64,000 bases of DNA from Chryseobacterium cheonjiense (GCF_012927265.1 NZ_JABBGF010000001.1:1238502-1302501), one strand, 5' to 3'. Shown: positions 28,107-38,405, counted from the first letter of the stretch. Numbers and translations: made by a program. Notes: a model not told the origin generated them from the sequence alone.

Positions 28107-29195
28107 ATGAATGCATTATTAGGAGTTATTTTTCATTTTTTAGGAGGCTTTTCTTCGGGAAGTTTTTATTTACCCTATAAAAAAGTAAAAGGCTGGGAGT
28201 GGGAAACATTTTGGCTGATAGGAGGTGTTTTTTCCTGGATTATCGTTCCACCGCTTGCTGCCTTTCTTACCATTCCTGATTTCTGGGAAATTATTCAGAA
28301 TGAAAGTTCATCAATTTTGGGACTGACTTTTTTATTCGGGGCTCTCTGGGGAATCGGTGGCTTTATGTACGGTTTGGGTGTCCGGTATTTGGGCGTGGCT
28401 CTTGGAAGCAGTATTATGCTGGGACTTACGATGGTAATCGGTTCACTTGTTCCATCCATTTTTTATGAATTTTCTCCGCAGGAGGGCAAAGATAATATTG
28501 GTTTAATGTTTTCCAGCAGTTGGGGACAGTTTGTTTTATTGGGACTTCTTGTTTGTATTGTTGGGATTATCATTAGCGGAAAGGCAGGTGTTATGAAAGA
28601 CAAAGAACTTCAGAAAGAATCTGCAGATCCTCACGGCGTACAGGTTAAAACCGAGTATAAATTTGGACTGGGACTTACGGTTGCCATTATTTCCGGAATT
28701 CTGAGTGCCTGTTTCAATTTCGGACTGGAAGCAGGAAAACCTATGGCGATGGTAGCCAACGAAGCATGGAAGGCTGCTAATCCCGGTCAGGGAGAATTTC
28801 TGTTCCAGAACAATGTAACGTATATTGTGGTGCTCTGGGGAGGTATGGCTTCCAATCTGATGGGCTGTCTTTATTTGTCCTTTAAAAATAAATCCTATAC
28901 CGATTATACCAAAAAAAATGTTCCTGTCGCAAAAAATATCTTTTTCTGTGCATTGGCAGGAACGATGTGGTTTTTACAGTTTTTCTTCTACGGAATGGGT
29001 GAAAGTAAAATGGGGAACGGCCCGAGCTCATGGATTCTGCACATGGCATTTATCATTTTAATAGCGAATCTTTGGGGAGTAGTTATTAAAGAATGGAAAG
29101 GCGTTTCTAGGAAAACAATTTCTACCATCGTAGTCGGGATGATTGTAATGTTCATATCCATTTTAATCGTAGGTTACGGAAATTCATTAAGATAA
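28107..29195 (+). CDS. rhaT: L-rhamnose/proton symporter
   Basis: A 362-residue inner-membrane protein with about ten hydrophobic segments, of the RhaT family. Diagnostic features are the opening GVIFHFLGGFSSGSFYLPYKKVKGWEWETFW, followed by GALWGIGGFMYGLGVRYLGVALG and a GMGESKMGNGPSSWILHMAF C-terminal block. It imports L-rhamnose released in the periplasm by the GH106. The ATG at 28107 is chosen; an upstream frame from 28071 adds residues not belonging to the family. It is separated from GH105 by 183 bp containing two palindromic sites, and is followed by a strong terminator, so it may be its own transcription unit. Confidence 0.9.
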   Translation: MNALLGVIFHFLGGFSSGSFYLPYKKVKGWEWETFWLIGGVFSWIIVPPLAAFLTIPDFWEIIQNESSSILGLTFLFGALWGIGGFMYGLGVRYLGVALGSSIMLGLTMVIGSLVPSIFYEFSPQEGKDNIGLMFSSSWGQFVLLGLLVCIVGIIISGKAGVMKDKELQKESADPHGVQVKTEYKFGLGLTVAIISGILSACFNFGLEAGKPMAMVANEAWKAANPGQGEFLFQNNVTYIVVLWGGMASNLMGCLYLSFKNKSYTDYTKKNVPVAKNIFFCALAGTMWFLQFFFYGMGESKMGNGPSSWILHMAFIILIANLWGVVIKEWKGVSRKTISTIVVGMIVMFISILIVGYGNSLR

Positions 29196-29247
29196 TTATT
29201 ACACTTATTCATCATTTATATAGTTTCAGAGTTAGTTTTTAACTCAT

Positions 29248-29274
29248 AAGGCACTGTTTCATGTGCCTTTTTTG
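29248..29274 (+). terminator. Rho-independent terminator after rhaT
   Basis: The stem AAGGCAC/GTGCCTT with an 8-base loop is followed by a run of T (29268-29273). It separates rhaT from the susC promoter region. Confidence 0.85.
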
Positions 29275-29293
29275 CATTAATAAGTGGTGTTTC

Positions 29294-29390
29294 GTTTAAT
29301 GAAAATTGATTTAATTCTATTTTATGTGATTAAATTATTATGGTTAATTGTTGTTTAATGAAAATTTGATATTTATTTAATGAAAATTAT
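29294..29390 (+). promoter_or_regulatory. Three TTTAATGAAAAT direct repeats upstream of susC
   Basis: Copies begin at 29294 (GTTTAATGAAAATTGAT), 29353 (GTTTAATGAAAATTTGAT) and 29375 (ATTTAATGAAAATTAT). A related GTTTAATGAAATAT lies upstream of the GntR-type regulator gene (43928). Repeated sites before both the transporter operon and the regulator suggest a common binding protein. Confidence 0.45.
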
Positions 29391-29403
29391 GAGAATTATA
29401 ATG

Positions 29404-29448
29404 CAGGATATTGCAGGATGCCGGAATTTTTGTAACAGTGTATTTTGG
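29404..29448 (+). promoter_or_regulatory. Putative susC promoter with two CAGGAT sites
   Basis: Two CAGGAT elements (29404 and 29414, 10 bp apart, one helical turn) precede TATTTTGG (29441-29448), a -7 box like TAnnTTTG. Distances to the box are 37 and 27 bp. The same elements occur before three other units of this locus. Confidence 0.45.
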
Positions 29449-29466
29449 TAAAGTAAAAATTAATAT

Positions 29467-32400
29467 ATGTCTATTAAAATCAAACAGAAGAATTTTAAGC
29501 CACTTATTGCACCGCTGTTTTTGCTTGCATCTGGCTTTATGTTCGGACAAAAGGCAGTACGTGACACTGTGAAAGACAAGACTAAAGATATTGAAGAAGT
29601 AGTCATTATCGGTTACGGTAAAGTTAAAAAATCAGATTTAACAGGGTCCGTATCTTCAGTTTCTGCAAAAGATCTTGCGGCAACACCGGCGATGAATGCT
29701 TTACAGGCTTTACAGGGCAGGGCTGCCGGACTGAATATTGTAACAGCCGGAGGTGCACCCGGAGCAGGAGCAAACGTTACCGTTCGTGGCGGGGCTTCCA
29801 TTACCCAGGGAACGGAGCCTCTTTATATTGTAGACGGATTCCAGCTGGATAATGCACTGAATATTATTAATCCCAATGATATTGAAAGTATTGATGTACT
29901 GAAAGGTGCTTCTGCCATTGCAATCTACGGTGCCCGAGGATCCAACGGTATTATCGTTATCAAAACCAAAACCGGAAAAAAGGGCAGGGTTACCATCAAC
30001 TACAATTCATTCATGTCATTTGATATGCTTTCCAAGAAACTGGATATGCTTTCCAGTTCTGAACAGTATGTAAAATATCAGTATGAAATGGCACAGCTTC
30101 AGGGAAAAACAACCCAGTGGAGTAATGTTTTTGATAATAGCCTTGGGGTAGATTCACCGGGTTTTTACACCGGAGTGTTTAGCAGAATAGCCAATCGTTA
30201 CGGGTCTGCACCAGCTTTAGACTGGCAGGAAAGAATGCTTGGAGGTACTGGTGTGACTCAAAATCATAACGTGAGCGTATCGGCAGGCAGCGATAAAACA
30301 CAGGCATTTATCAGTTATAACTATAATAAACAGGACGGATTATTGCAGAATTTCAATGAAACCAGAAATTCACTGCGCGCTAATATCAATTCGGAATTGT
30401 ATAAGGGCATACGGTTGGATTTCAGTTCCATGTTTACTTCCAATTCTACAAATGGTGGGGGCGCTTATTCGGGAATGAAAAAAATATTGCTGCAGCCTAT
30501 TACGGGAGGAACTTTATTTACACAGGATCAGCTATTCAACACCCAGACTTTTCCGGATTTCTCTGCTTTAGATTCCAGCTTTGATACGGAAAATCCCTAT
30601 ATCGAAACGGCTGCTTCCACTCAGAACAGAAGAGTAAGAACATTTTTGGCCAATGTAGGACTGGAATTTGACCTGCTGAAAGATTTTACATTCAGAACCG
30701 CAGGATCATATAACTGGACCAATACCAAAGCGACCGCATTTTCAGATAAAAATTCCCGTGCCTACCTCACTGATCCTATTAATACAGGGATCAACGGCAG
30801 CATTGCCAATTCTGAGGCATACCGATATCAGATTACCAATACGCTGACCTATAACAAAACATTAGGTGAAAAGCATAGAATTACCGGTTTAATCGGTAAT
30901 GAGATCATTTATCAGGAAAATGAGAGCAACAGCATGAGGCTGGTAAGATTTCCCTCTATTTTAAATTACGGACTGGATGACATTTCTAATGCGACCGTTG
31001 CAGATAAAAGTACAGACAGATCATCATTTAGCCTATTATCCTATTTTGCAAGGGTAAATTATAATTATGATAACCGATACCTTCTTACCGGTACGGTGCG
31101 TCGCGACGGATCTTCGAAATTCGGCCCGGATAATAAATGGGGCGTATTTCCTTCTGTAGCTGCTGCATGGAGAGTATCCGAGGAAGGTTTCTGGAAAAAC
31201 TCTAAAATTGAAAGGTACGTTAATGACCTTAAATTCAGGTTTGAATACGGGATTGTAGGTAACAACAGTATTCCTGATAATGTTTTCAGGACTAATGTTG
31301 TCGCAACCGATTACCCTATGAATAATACTATCGGAAATCTGGCCCTTGTAACAAACAGTGTTTTAGGAAACCGTATGGTGCAGTGGGAGGAAATGAGATC
31401 TACCAACATCGGAGTAGATTTGGCATTATTTAACAGCAGGATTAAATTAACTTCAGAATGGTACAACAACAATGTAACCGGAATGTTGCTGGAAACTGTA
31501 CTTCCTGCATCTACAGGGTACGCAAGACAGTTTAAAAATATCGGTTCCATGAAGAACACCGGTATGGAATTCACTTTAAATTCTATCAACGTAAAATCCG
31601 GTAATTTCAGATGGTCTACAGATGCCAATATAGGTTTCAATAAATCAAAAGTTTTATCGCTCGATGAAGGAAGAACCTTCAGAAATTTCAGTGTCGGTGG
31701 TAACAGGGCAGGTATGGTAACCTATTATGCTACCGTTGGGGAAGAATTAGGAGATATGTACGGATATGTTTATCAGGGAATTTATACGACCGATGACTTT
31801 ATCCAGGAATCCAACGGCTCATTAACCTTAAAGCCCGGAGTTGTAAAACCCGCATCCGGAACTCCAAAGCCCGGTGATATTAAATTTGCGGCAGATAATG
31901 AAGCAGGAGATCAGTTTACAAGAAAACTCGTAAAAATAGGAAACGGTACTCCGGATTTCATCGGGGGAATCAGTAATAATTTTTCATACAAAGGCTTTGA
32001 TCTTGCAGTATTTTTGAAATTCAGCGTAGGCGGAGATGTTTACAATGCTACCAAGCACAGCATGAGCCCTTACGCCATGTTCCAGAATGTACCTTCGGAG
32101 TTTGGAGATAATTATTACCGTGTTATTGATCCTAATACAGGGCAGGCGACAACAAACCTTGCACGATTAAAAGAACTGAACCCGGATGAAGATTCCCGAC
32201 TTTGGAGCTTAAGCACTACCAATTCAGGATACATCACGTACCCGTCATCATATTATGTGGAAGATGGATCTTATTTAAGAATTTCTATGGTAACGCTGGG
32301 TTACTCATTTCCGAGAGAATTTTTAAGCAATGTTAAGCTTACCAATGCACGGATCTATTTTACCGTTAATAATTTAGCAACCATCACAGGATATTCGGGA

Positions 32401-32511
32401 TACGACCCGGAAGTTTCTGCAGCTAGCGGTGTTACCGTTACACCGGGCTACGACAGTTCTTCATTTCCTCGCTCAAGAAGTTATGTTCTGGGTATTAATT
32501 TAACCTTCTAA
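29467..32511 (+). CDS. susC: SusC/RagA-type TonB-dependent outer-membrane transporter
   Basis: A 1014-residue TonB-dependent transporter that forms, with SusD, the uptake complex for large pectin fragments. A signal peptide (1-28) is followed almost at once by the TonB box region (DIEEVVIIGYGKVKKSDLTGSVS) and the plug domain (about 45-165, with ALQALQGRAAGL, VRGGASI and EPLYIVDGF). The rest is the 22-strand barrel, ending in an aromatic LGINLTF. Unlike most SusC proteins, no N-terminal CarboxypepD_reg-like domain precedes the plug. It lies 17 bp before susD. The symbol is used in the family sense; the substrate is inferred from the locus. Confidence 0.93.
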   Translation: MSIKIKQKNFKPLIAPLFLLASGFMFGQKAVRDTVKDKTKDIEEVVIIGYGKVKKSDLTGSVSSVSAKDLAATPAMNALQALQGRAAGLNIVTAGGAPGAGANVTVRGGASITQGTEPLYIVDGFQLDNALNIINPNDIESIDVLKGASAIAIYGARGSNGIIVIKTKTGKKGRVTINYNSFMSFDMLSKKLDMLSSSEQYVKYQYEMAQLQGKTTQWSNVFDNSLGVDSPGFYTGVFSRIANRYGSAPALDWQERMLGGTGVTQNHNVSVSAGSDKTQAFISYNYNKQDGLLQNFNETRNSLRANINSELYKGIRLDFSSMFTSNSTNGGGAYSGMKKILLQPITGGTLFTQDQLFNTQTFPDFSALDSSFDTENPYIETAASTQNRRVRTFLANVGLEFDLLKDFTFRTAGSYNWTNTKATAFSDKNSRAYLTDPINTGINGSIANSEAYRYQITNTLTYNKTLGEKHRITGLIGNEIIYQENESNSMRLVRFPSILNYGLDDISNATVADKSTDRSSFSLLSYFARVNYNYDNRYLLTGTVRRDGSSKFGPDNKWGVFPSVAAAWRVSEEGFWKNSKIERYVNDLKFRFEYGIVGNNSIPDNVFRTNVVATDYPMNNTIGNLALVTNSVLGNRMVQWEEMRSTNIGVDLALFNSRIKLTSEWYNNNVTGMLLETVLPASTGYARQFKNIGSMKNTGMEFTLNSINVKSGNFRWSTDANIGFNKSKVLSLDEGRTFRNFSVGGNRAGMVTYYATVGEELGDMYGYVYQGIYTTDDFIQESNGSLTLKPGVVKPASGTPKPGDIKFAADNEAGDQFTRKLVKIGNGTPDFIGGISNNFSYKGFDLAVFLKFSVGGDVYNATKHSMSPYAMFQNVPSEFGDNYYRVIDPNTGQATTNLARLKELNPDEDSRLWSLSTTNSGYITYPSSYYVEDGSYLRISMVTLGYSFPREFLSNVKLTNARIYFTVNNLATITGYSGYDPEVSAASGVTVTPGYDSSSFPRSRSYVLGINLTF

Positions 32512-32528
32512 ATACAAATGTTAACATC

Positions 32529-34589
32529 ATGAAAAACAGATATAATAAAAACCTTATAAAAACGCTGATTATTGTTCCGGCAATTTTAGTAGCCGGTCTC
32601 AGCATCAACTCGTGCAGTGATGATTTTCTGGATCAGCCTGCCTATAATTCATCCAATACAGAATCGGTATTTGAAAATATAGAAACTGCAGATGCTTTTG
32701 TTCAGGGACTTTACAGAGGCCTTGTTCCCACCGAAATGTTCTATCAGCTGGGTGCTGGTGATACCGTGACCCATTCTGCAGAAGACGGATCTACCAACAA
32801 CTCCAAATATAATATTTGTAACTATCAGTATGACGCGTATACGCCCAACACGGTTACAGGAATTTATGCTGCGATGTATGCGATTATTGAAAGAGCCAAT
32901 ATTGCCATCAGCAGATTGCCTACAATGCCCGCAAGTCCGAAGCGCGATGCTTTGCTGGCAGAAGCAAAAGCGATCCGTGCATTTTGTTATCACAATTTGA
33001 TACGGGTTTACGGAGATGTACCTGCAATCTGGATTCCTCTTGAAGAAGCAGATCCTAACGACCCGAGTACATTATACCCGAAACGTTCTCCAAGAGACGG
33101 AATTTATGATCGTATCATTGCTGATATTCAGGAATCGGTAAATAATCTGCCAGCTTCAAACGGCACCCCGGAGAGACTCAATAAACAGTCAGCCAATGCA
33201 CTGTTAGCAAGAATAGCATTGTATGCGGCGGGATATTCTCTTCGTTGGGATCTTAATACCGGAGGAGCGGGAACTATGTCCCGTCGTTCTGATAATAGCA
33301 GAGTTCAGCAGTTGTACCAGATTGCAGATGCAGCAGCAGCTTCTGTAATTAATGGCGGTACCAACAGCCTAGTACAGGCTCAGGGTGGAAAAAGCGGTTT
33401 CGAAGCATTATGGTTCAATTTTGACAGAAGAAATTTTGCAGCCGTAAACCAGGAGATGCTTTGGCATATCGCCGAATATGGTCCCAATACCAACTCTGCA
33501 TTTGGAGTGTATGCACACCCCGGTTCCAGAGGTGGAACATACGGATCCAGAAAAGCCTTGCAGTTCATATTGCCAACCTATTATTTGTCTTTTAATCAGG
33601 CAGATAAACGCAGGGATGTTGCCTGTACTTCTTACAGCATTTATTTCCTGAGAACTGGTAATGCATCAGATACCTGGGTAGATGTGGGAAGTACTTATTC
33701 CTGTATTATGCCTGGTAAATTCAGAATAAGCTGGTGTGTAGAGCCACAGGCTGCCGATGCACGTAACCTGAATATCCCGATTATCCGGTATGCCGATGTT
33801 TTACTGATGTATGCTGAAACACAGAATTATCTGAACGGAGGACCTACAGCTACCGCTACAGCTGCTTTACAGCAGGTAAGAAACCGTGCCGGAATAGGTT
33901 CATTGCCAATACCAAGTGGTCAGCAGGCGTTTCAGGATGCTCTTGTTCAGGAGCGTAAGTGGGAATTTTCCGATGAGTTTATGCTTCGTACGGATTTGAT
34001 CAGAATGAACCGTATCGCCAGTGAAATCAATGCTACAAAACAGGCCATGAAAAATCTTTCTGACAGAACAGGTCAGTTTGCATCGACACCGGTGTACAGG
34101 CTTTATAAATTCCACAAAGACGCACAGGTTTACGGCGATCCGTTTTTAGCAGTTACTTACATAGAACTAACAGATCCTGCGCAGATTGCGGCAGTTCAGG
34201 CAGTTCCGACCAATTCTGCAAACTATGCAGCGTATCAGACGGTTTTAAAGAATATTGCAGCAGCCAACGGACAAACTTCAACGGCTGAAGACAAATGGTA
34301 TCCTGTAAACATGTTCCAGGCATATACCAGTACATTCAATGGTAATGCAAGAAAAGCAGTAGGATTTGTTGAAGGGTTTAATGGATTGCAGGTCGGGAGC
34401 ATCATTTACACCAAACCTACGGGTTCTGCTGAAAATGGAGGAACATATCCGAACTGGATTGAAGGCGGAGGAGATGGTTTGTTCTACGGCTTTGTACCTA
34501 ACAAAACAGAACTCTTGCCTTTCGCAGCAGCTTCCGCAGGACATCCTTTGGTTGATAATCCTAATCTCTCGCAGTTACCTGGATATTAA
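32529..34589 (+). CDS. susD: SusD/RagB-type surface glycan-binding lipoprotein
   Basis: A 686-residue outer-membrane lipoprotein. The signal ends in a lipobox with Cys29 (INSC), followed by SDDFLD, which is both a typical surface-lipoprotein export sequence and the SusD opening motif DDFLDxxP. The TPR-rich RagB/SusD region includes ERANIAISRLP, AKAIRAFCYHNLIRVYGDVPAIW and, near the end, IIRYADVLLMYAETQNYLNG and LVQERKWEFSDEF. It caps the SusC channel and binds the polysaccharide. Paired with susC at 17 bp, and followed by 258 bp without genes before rhaEW. Confidence 0.93.
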   Translation: MKNRYNKNLIKTLIIVPAILVAGLSINSCSDDFLDQPAYNSSNTESVFENIETADAFVQGLYRGLVPTEMFYQLGAGDTVTHSAEDGSTNNSKYNICNYQYDAYTPNTVTGIYAAMYAIIERANIAISRLPTMPASPKRDALLAEAKAIRAFCYHNLIRVYGDVPAIWIPLEEADPNDPSTLYPKRSPRDGIYDRIIADIQESVNNLPASNGTPERLNKQSANALLARIALYAAGYSLRWDLNTGGAGTMSRRSDNSRVQQLYQIADAAAASVINGGTNSLVQAQGGKSGFEALWFNFDRRNFAAVNQEMLWHIAEYGPNTNSAFGVYAHPGSRGGTYGSRKALQFILPTYYLSFNQADKRRDVACTSYSIYFLRTGNASDTWVDVGSTYSCIMPGKFRISWCVEPQAADARNLNIPIIRYADVLLMYAETQNYLNGGPTATATAALQQVRNRAGIGSLPIPSGQQAFQDALVQERKWEFSDEFMLRTDLIRMNRIASEINATKQAMKNLSDRTGQFASTPVYRLYKFHKDAQVYGDPFLAVTYIELTDPAQIAAVQAVPTNSANYAAYQTVLKNIAAANGQTSTAEDKWYPVNMFQAYTSTFNGNARKAVGFVEGFNGLQVGSIIYTKPTGSAENGGTYPNWIEGGGDGLFYGFVPNKTELLPFAAASAGHPLVDNPNLSQLPGY

Positions 34590-34847
34590 TCATATAAAAT
34601 AATATAACGTAAACATTAGGAAATGAGAGCTTTATGCTTACATTTCTTGATGTTTGCTTTTTTAACGATAATCACAAAATATTAACCAGTAAATAACTCT
34701 GACCAGATAAAATAATCCATAAAAGGTGAATTAAAAAACAAAATGTTAATTTATCTTTAAATAAAGCATCTAGCAGTATAGTACGGGATGGTGTAAAGAA
34801 TGGAAGAATCTAATTTTGGGTTAGAATTTTAGAATATAAGTAAAACA

Positions 34848-36950
34848 ATGGAAAAACTAAAAACATTCAGATACGTAAACTATTTGTGGGATGATGAAAA
34901 AGCAGCATCTTTTGGAGATGACCAGGTAGCCTTATTTTTGTACCGTTCAAATATTTTAGGAGCAGATTTAAGAATCACCAACTACGGAGGTGGAAACACA
35001 AGCTGCAAAACCATCGAAAAAGATCCTTTAACCAATGAAGAAGTTGAGGTAATGTGGGTGAAAGGTTCAGGTGGAGATATCGGAACGTTAACGAGAAAAG
35101 GAATTGCCGGCTTATATACCGAAAGATTGAGAAATCTTAAAAATGTTTACGAAGGCTTGGAAGATGAAGACAGAATGGTAGGATTGTTTGATCACTGTAT
35201 CTATGATCTTGAGAGTAAAGCACCTTCCATTGATACTCCTCTTCACGGGTTACTTCCATTCAGACATATAGATCACCTTCACCCGGATGCCCTGATTGCA
35301 GTAGCTGCAGCTAAAGACAGCGAAGCCATCACCAAAGAAATATGGGGGGATTCAATGGGCTGGGTTCCATGGCAAAGGCCTGGTTTCGATCTGGGATTGC
35401 AGCTGGAAAAATGTTTAAATGAAAATCCCGGAATCAGAGGAATCGTTTTAGGCAGCCACGGATTATTCACATGGGGAGATACTTCTTACGAATGTTATAT
35501 CAACAGTCTTGAAGTTATTGAGATGGCTTCAGAATATATTGCTGAAAAAATTGAAGAAAAAGGTCAGGTTTTTGGCGGACAAAAAATAGAATCTCTGCCT
35601 GCGGACGAACGCAAAAATAAAGCGGCGCAGATTATGCCGTTGTTGAGAGGTTTGGCTTCTTCCGAAAACAGAATGGTTGGCCATTTTACAGACAGCGATG
35701 CGGTTTTGGAATTCATCAACAGCAACGATCTTGAAAGGCTGGCTCCGCTTGGAACTTCATGCCCCGATCACTTCCTGAGAACGAAAATTCAGCCGTTGGT
35801 TTTAACTTTAGATAAAAATGAAGACTTAAGCGATTCAAAAGCAATTTTAGAAAAATTAAATCCGCTTTTCGAACAATACCGACAAGAATATAAAGAATAT
35901 TACGGAACCTGTAAACATCCGAACAGTCCTGCCATGCGTGATCCGAATCCGGTCATCATCATTTATCCTGGAGTGGGTATGTTCAGTTTCTCAAAAGACA
36001 AGCAGACTACACGAGTGGCCAGTGAATTTTATGTGAACGCCATCAATGTAATGCGTGGTGCAGAAGCCATTTCAGAATACACCTCATTACCAAGACAGGA
36101 AGCTTTCGATATCGAATATTGGTTATTGGAAGAAGCGAAGCTTCAGAGAATGCCGAAAGAAAAACCATTATCAAGAAAAATTGCCATCGTTACCGGAGCC
36201 GGAGGTGGAATCGGGCAGGCCATTGCCGATAAAATGGTTGCTGAAGGAGCGGTTGTAGTCTATACAGATTTGAACAAGGAAGCTGTACAAACGGCGACAT
36301 CAAAATACAGCAAAGACCAGGCAACTGCAGTGCAGTGTGATGTGACAAGTGAGCAGGATATTGCTAAAGCTTTCAAAGAAACTGTTTTGGCATTTGGTGG
36401 AGTAGACATCATCGTTCATTCTGCAGGATTGGCCATTTCAAAATCTTTGGAAGAAACCACTTTGAACGATTGGGACCTTTTAGAAAATGTTTTAGTGAAA
36501 GGACAGTTTTTACTTTCAAAAAATGGTGTGGAAATCATGAAGAAGCAGGCTTTAGGCGGAGACATTGTCAATATTGCCAGCAAAAACGGATTGGTTGCCG
36601 GGCCAAACAATGTGGCTTACGGAACTGCAAAAGCAGCACAACAGCACATGACGAGATTATTAGCTGCCGAATTGGCTGCGGATAAAATTAGGGTAAACGT
36701 GGTGAATCCGGACGGTGTAATTGTAGGAAGCAAAATCTGGGAAGGGAAATGGGCAGAAGGCCGCGCAAAAGCCAACGGAATCACGGTGGAAGAACTTCCG
36801 GCATTTTACGCCAAAAGAAATCTTTTAAACGAAATCATTCTTCCTGAAGACATTGCCAACGGAGTTTTTGCCTGTGTTGCCATTTTAGACAAAAGTACAG
36901 GAAACATCATCAATGTAGACGGCGGAATGGCTAATGCTTTCCCGAGATAA
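34848..36950 (+). CDS. rhaEW: Bifunctional L-rhamnulose-1-phosphate aldolase / L-lactaldehyde dehydrogenase
   Basis: A 700-residue fusion. Residues about 1-430 form a class II aldolase/adducin-type domain (NYGGGNTSCK and PLHGLLPFRHIDHLHPD with metal-ligand histidines). Residues about 440-700 form a short-chain dehydrogenase (VTGAGGGIGQAIA, YGTAKAAQQH with the Tyr/Lys pair). In Bacteroidota, alphaproteobacteria and others this RhaEW arrangement cleaves L-rhamnulose-1-phosphate to DHAP and L-lactaldehyde and oxidises the latter to L-lactate. The nearby L-lactate dehydrogenase supports that route. Only a weak GGGATGG element resembling the CAGGAT sites precedes it, so transcription may continue from susCD. 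Confidence 0.9.
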   Translation: MEKLKTFRYVNYLWDDEKAASFGDDQVALFLYRSNILGADLRITNYGGGNTSCKTIEKDPLTNEEVEVMWVKGSGGDIGTLTRKGIAGLYTERLRNLKNVYEGLEDEDRMVGLFDHCIYDLESKAPSIDTPLHGLLPFRHIDHLHPDALIAVAAAKDSEAITKEIWGDSMGWVPWQRPGFDLGLQLEKCLNENPGIRGIVLGSHGLFTWGDTSYECYINSLEVIEMASEYIAEKIEEKGQVFGGQKIESLPADERKNKAAQIMPLLRGLASSENRMVGHFTDSDAVLEFINSNDLERLAPLGTSCPDHFLRTKIQPLVLTLDKNEDLSDSKAILEKLNPLFEQYRQEYKEYYGTCKHPNSPAMRDPNPVIIIYPGVGMFSFSKDKQTTRVASEFYVNAINVMRGAEAISEYTSLPRQEAFDIEYWLLEEAKLQRMPKEKPLSRKIAIVTGAGGGIGQAIADKMVAEGAVVVYTDLNKEAVQTATSKYSKDQATAVQCDVTSEQDIAKAFKETVLAFGGVDIIVHSAGLAISKSLEETTLNDWDLLENVLVKGQFLLSKNGVEIMKKQALGGDIVNIASKNGLVAGPNNVAYGTAKAAQQHMTRLLAAELAADKIRVNVVNPDGVIVGSKIWEGKWAEGRAKANGITVEELPAFYAKRNLLNEIILPEDIANGVFACVAILDKSTGNIINVDGGMANAFPR

Positions 36951-37037
36951 TTTTTTACATCAATACTGAAGGAATATATTTTAAATCGTAAGTTTGATAT
37001 TATTATGTTAAATGAATTTAAAAATAAATTTCTTCAA

Positions 37038-37090
37038 CCAGAGCCACGAAGTGGCGACCAATAATAACACAGGATGCAAGTCTTGTGCAT
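37038..37090. repeat. REP-like element with GCCACGAAGTGGC hairpin
   Basis: The hairpin GCCAC-GAA-GTGGC is followed by CACAGGATGCAAGTCTTGTG, an imperfect inverted repeat. This two-hairpin composition resembles dispersed flavobacterial repeats, so the CAGGATGC within it is not counted as a promoter element. It lies 35 bp before rhaI. Confidence 0.5.
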
Positions 37091-37124
37091 AATAAATACA
37101 ATTCTGTGAAAAATAAATCAGAAT

Positions 37125-38405
37125 ATGATTATAAACAAAGAAAGTATAGAACAGTATAATAAAAGTGAAATCGCAAATTTCAATTCGGATTTCTCTTATT
37201 TATCAGATAAACTCACGAAATCAGGAGCAAACATTTCTGAAATTGTCAACAAAATTGCTGACTTTCAGGTAGCCATTCCAAGTTGGGCTTTGGGCGCCGG
37301 AGGAACGCGCTTCGGAAGATTTTCTTACGGTGGAGAGCCGGCAACATTAGAGCAAAAATTAGATGATGTTGGATTAATTCATGCTTTAACACACTCCGCA
37401 GGAGCAATTTCGCTTCATATTCCCTGGGATATTCCTAGTGATGTTAAAGCGATTAAGGAAAAAGCAGCTGCTCACGGATTAATTTTCGATGCAATGAACT
37501 CCAATACGTTTCAGGATCAGCGGGGAGCAAAACAATCCTACAAATTCGGATCTTTAAATGCTGCAAATGAAGACGCAAGAGCGTATGCTGTTGAGCATAA
37601 TAAAGAAGTAATAAGAATCGGAGAAGAACTAGGTTCAAAAAGCTTAACCGTTTGGTTGGCAGACGGGGCAAGCTTTCCGGGACAGTTGAACTTTCAGACA
37701 GCTTTATCAAAAACGGAGCAAAGTTTAAAGGAAATTTATGCAGAAATGCCGGAAGATTGGAAACTGTTCATCGAATATAAACCCTACGAACCGAATTTCT
37801 ATTCAACAACTATTCAGGATTGGGGTACTTCTTTCATGTTGGCCAATGCTTGTGGAGAAAGAGCCTATACTTTGGTTGATTTAGGTCATCATTTGCCCAA
37901 TTCAAATATTGAGCAGATTGTGGCGACATTAATGTATAAAGGAAAACTAGGCGGCTTCCATTTCAATGACAGCAAATACGGAGATGATGATTTAACAGTG
38001 GGTTCAATAAAACCCTACGCATTATTCCTGATTTTCAATGAATTGGTGTACGGAATAGAAAATAATCCGCAGAATCCATATCCGGCTTGGATGATTGATG
38101 CAAGTCATAATATTAAAGATCCGTTGGAAGACCTTATTCAGTCGTTGGAAGCGATTTTAATCGCATATGCTCAGGCACTTTTAGTAGATCAGAAAGCATT
38201 GAAAGATGCGCAGCTGAATAACGATGTTGTTCGTGCCCAGGAAATTTTACAAAATGCGTACAGAACGGATGTTCGTCCATTATTGAAAGCTGCAAGATTA
38301 CAGACAGGTGCAGCGATTGATCCTATTTCGGCTTACAGAAATCTGAAAGTCAGAGAAAATTTAATTTCCGAAAGAGGCCTGAATGTAAAAGCAACAGGAT
38401 TATAA
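37125..38405 (+). CDS. rhaI: L-rhamnose isomerase
   Basis: A 426-residue cytoplasmic TIM-barrel sugar isomerase of the RhaI type, as in Pseudomonas stutzeri and many Bacteroidota rather than E. coli RhaA. Supporting segments are PSWALGAGGTRFGRF, LHIPWD, WLADGASFPGQ, FIEYKPYEPNFYST, LVDLGHHLPN, GGFHFNDSKYGDDDL and MIDASHNIKDPLEDL. Together these carry the Glu/Asp/His ligands of the two metal sites. It converts L-rhamnose to L-rhamnulose. The 174-bp gap before it contains a repeat element, and about 950 bp of repeats follow before rhaB. Confidence 0.92.
   Translation: MIINKESIEQYNKSEIANFNSDFSYLSDKLTKSGANISEIVNKIADFQVAIPSWALGAGGTRFGRFSYGGEPATLEQKLDDVGLIHALTHSAGAISLHIPWDIPSDVKAIKEKAAAHGLIFDAMNSNTFQDQRGAKQSYKFGSLNAANEDARAYAVEHNKEVIRIGEELGSKSLTVWLADGASFPGQLNFQTALSKTEQSLKEIYAEMPEDWKLFIEYKPYEPNFYSTTIQDWGTSFMLANACGERAYTLVDLGHHLPNSNIEQIVATLMYKGKLGGFHFNDSKYGDDDLTVGSIKPYALFLIFNELVYGIENNPQNPYPAWMIDASHNIKDPLEDLIQSLEAILIAYAQALLVDQKALKDAQLNNDVVRAQEILQNAYRTDVRPLLKAARLQTGAAIDPISAYRNLKVRENLISERGLNVKATGL

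Noticed and set aside
37069..37078. CAGGATGC before rhaI as a fifth copy of the pectin promoter element
   Set aside because: It lies inside a hairpin-rich REP-like element (GCCACGAAGTGGC plus CACAGGATGCAAGTCTTGTG), so the match is better explained by that repeat.
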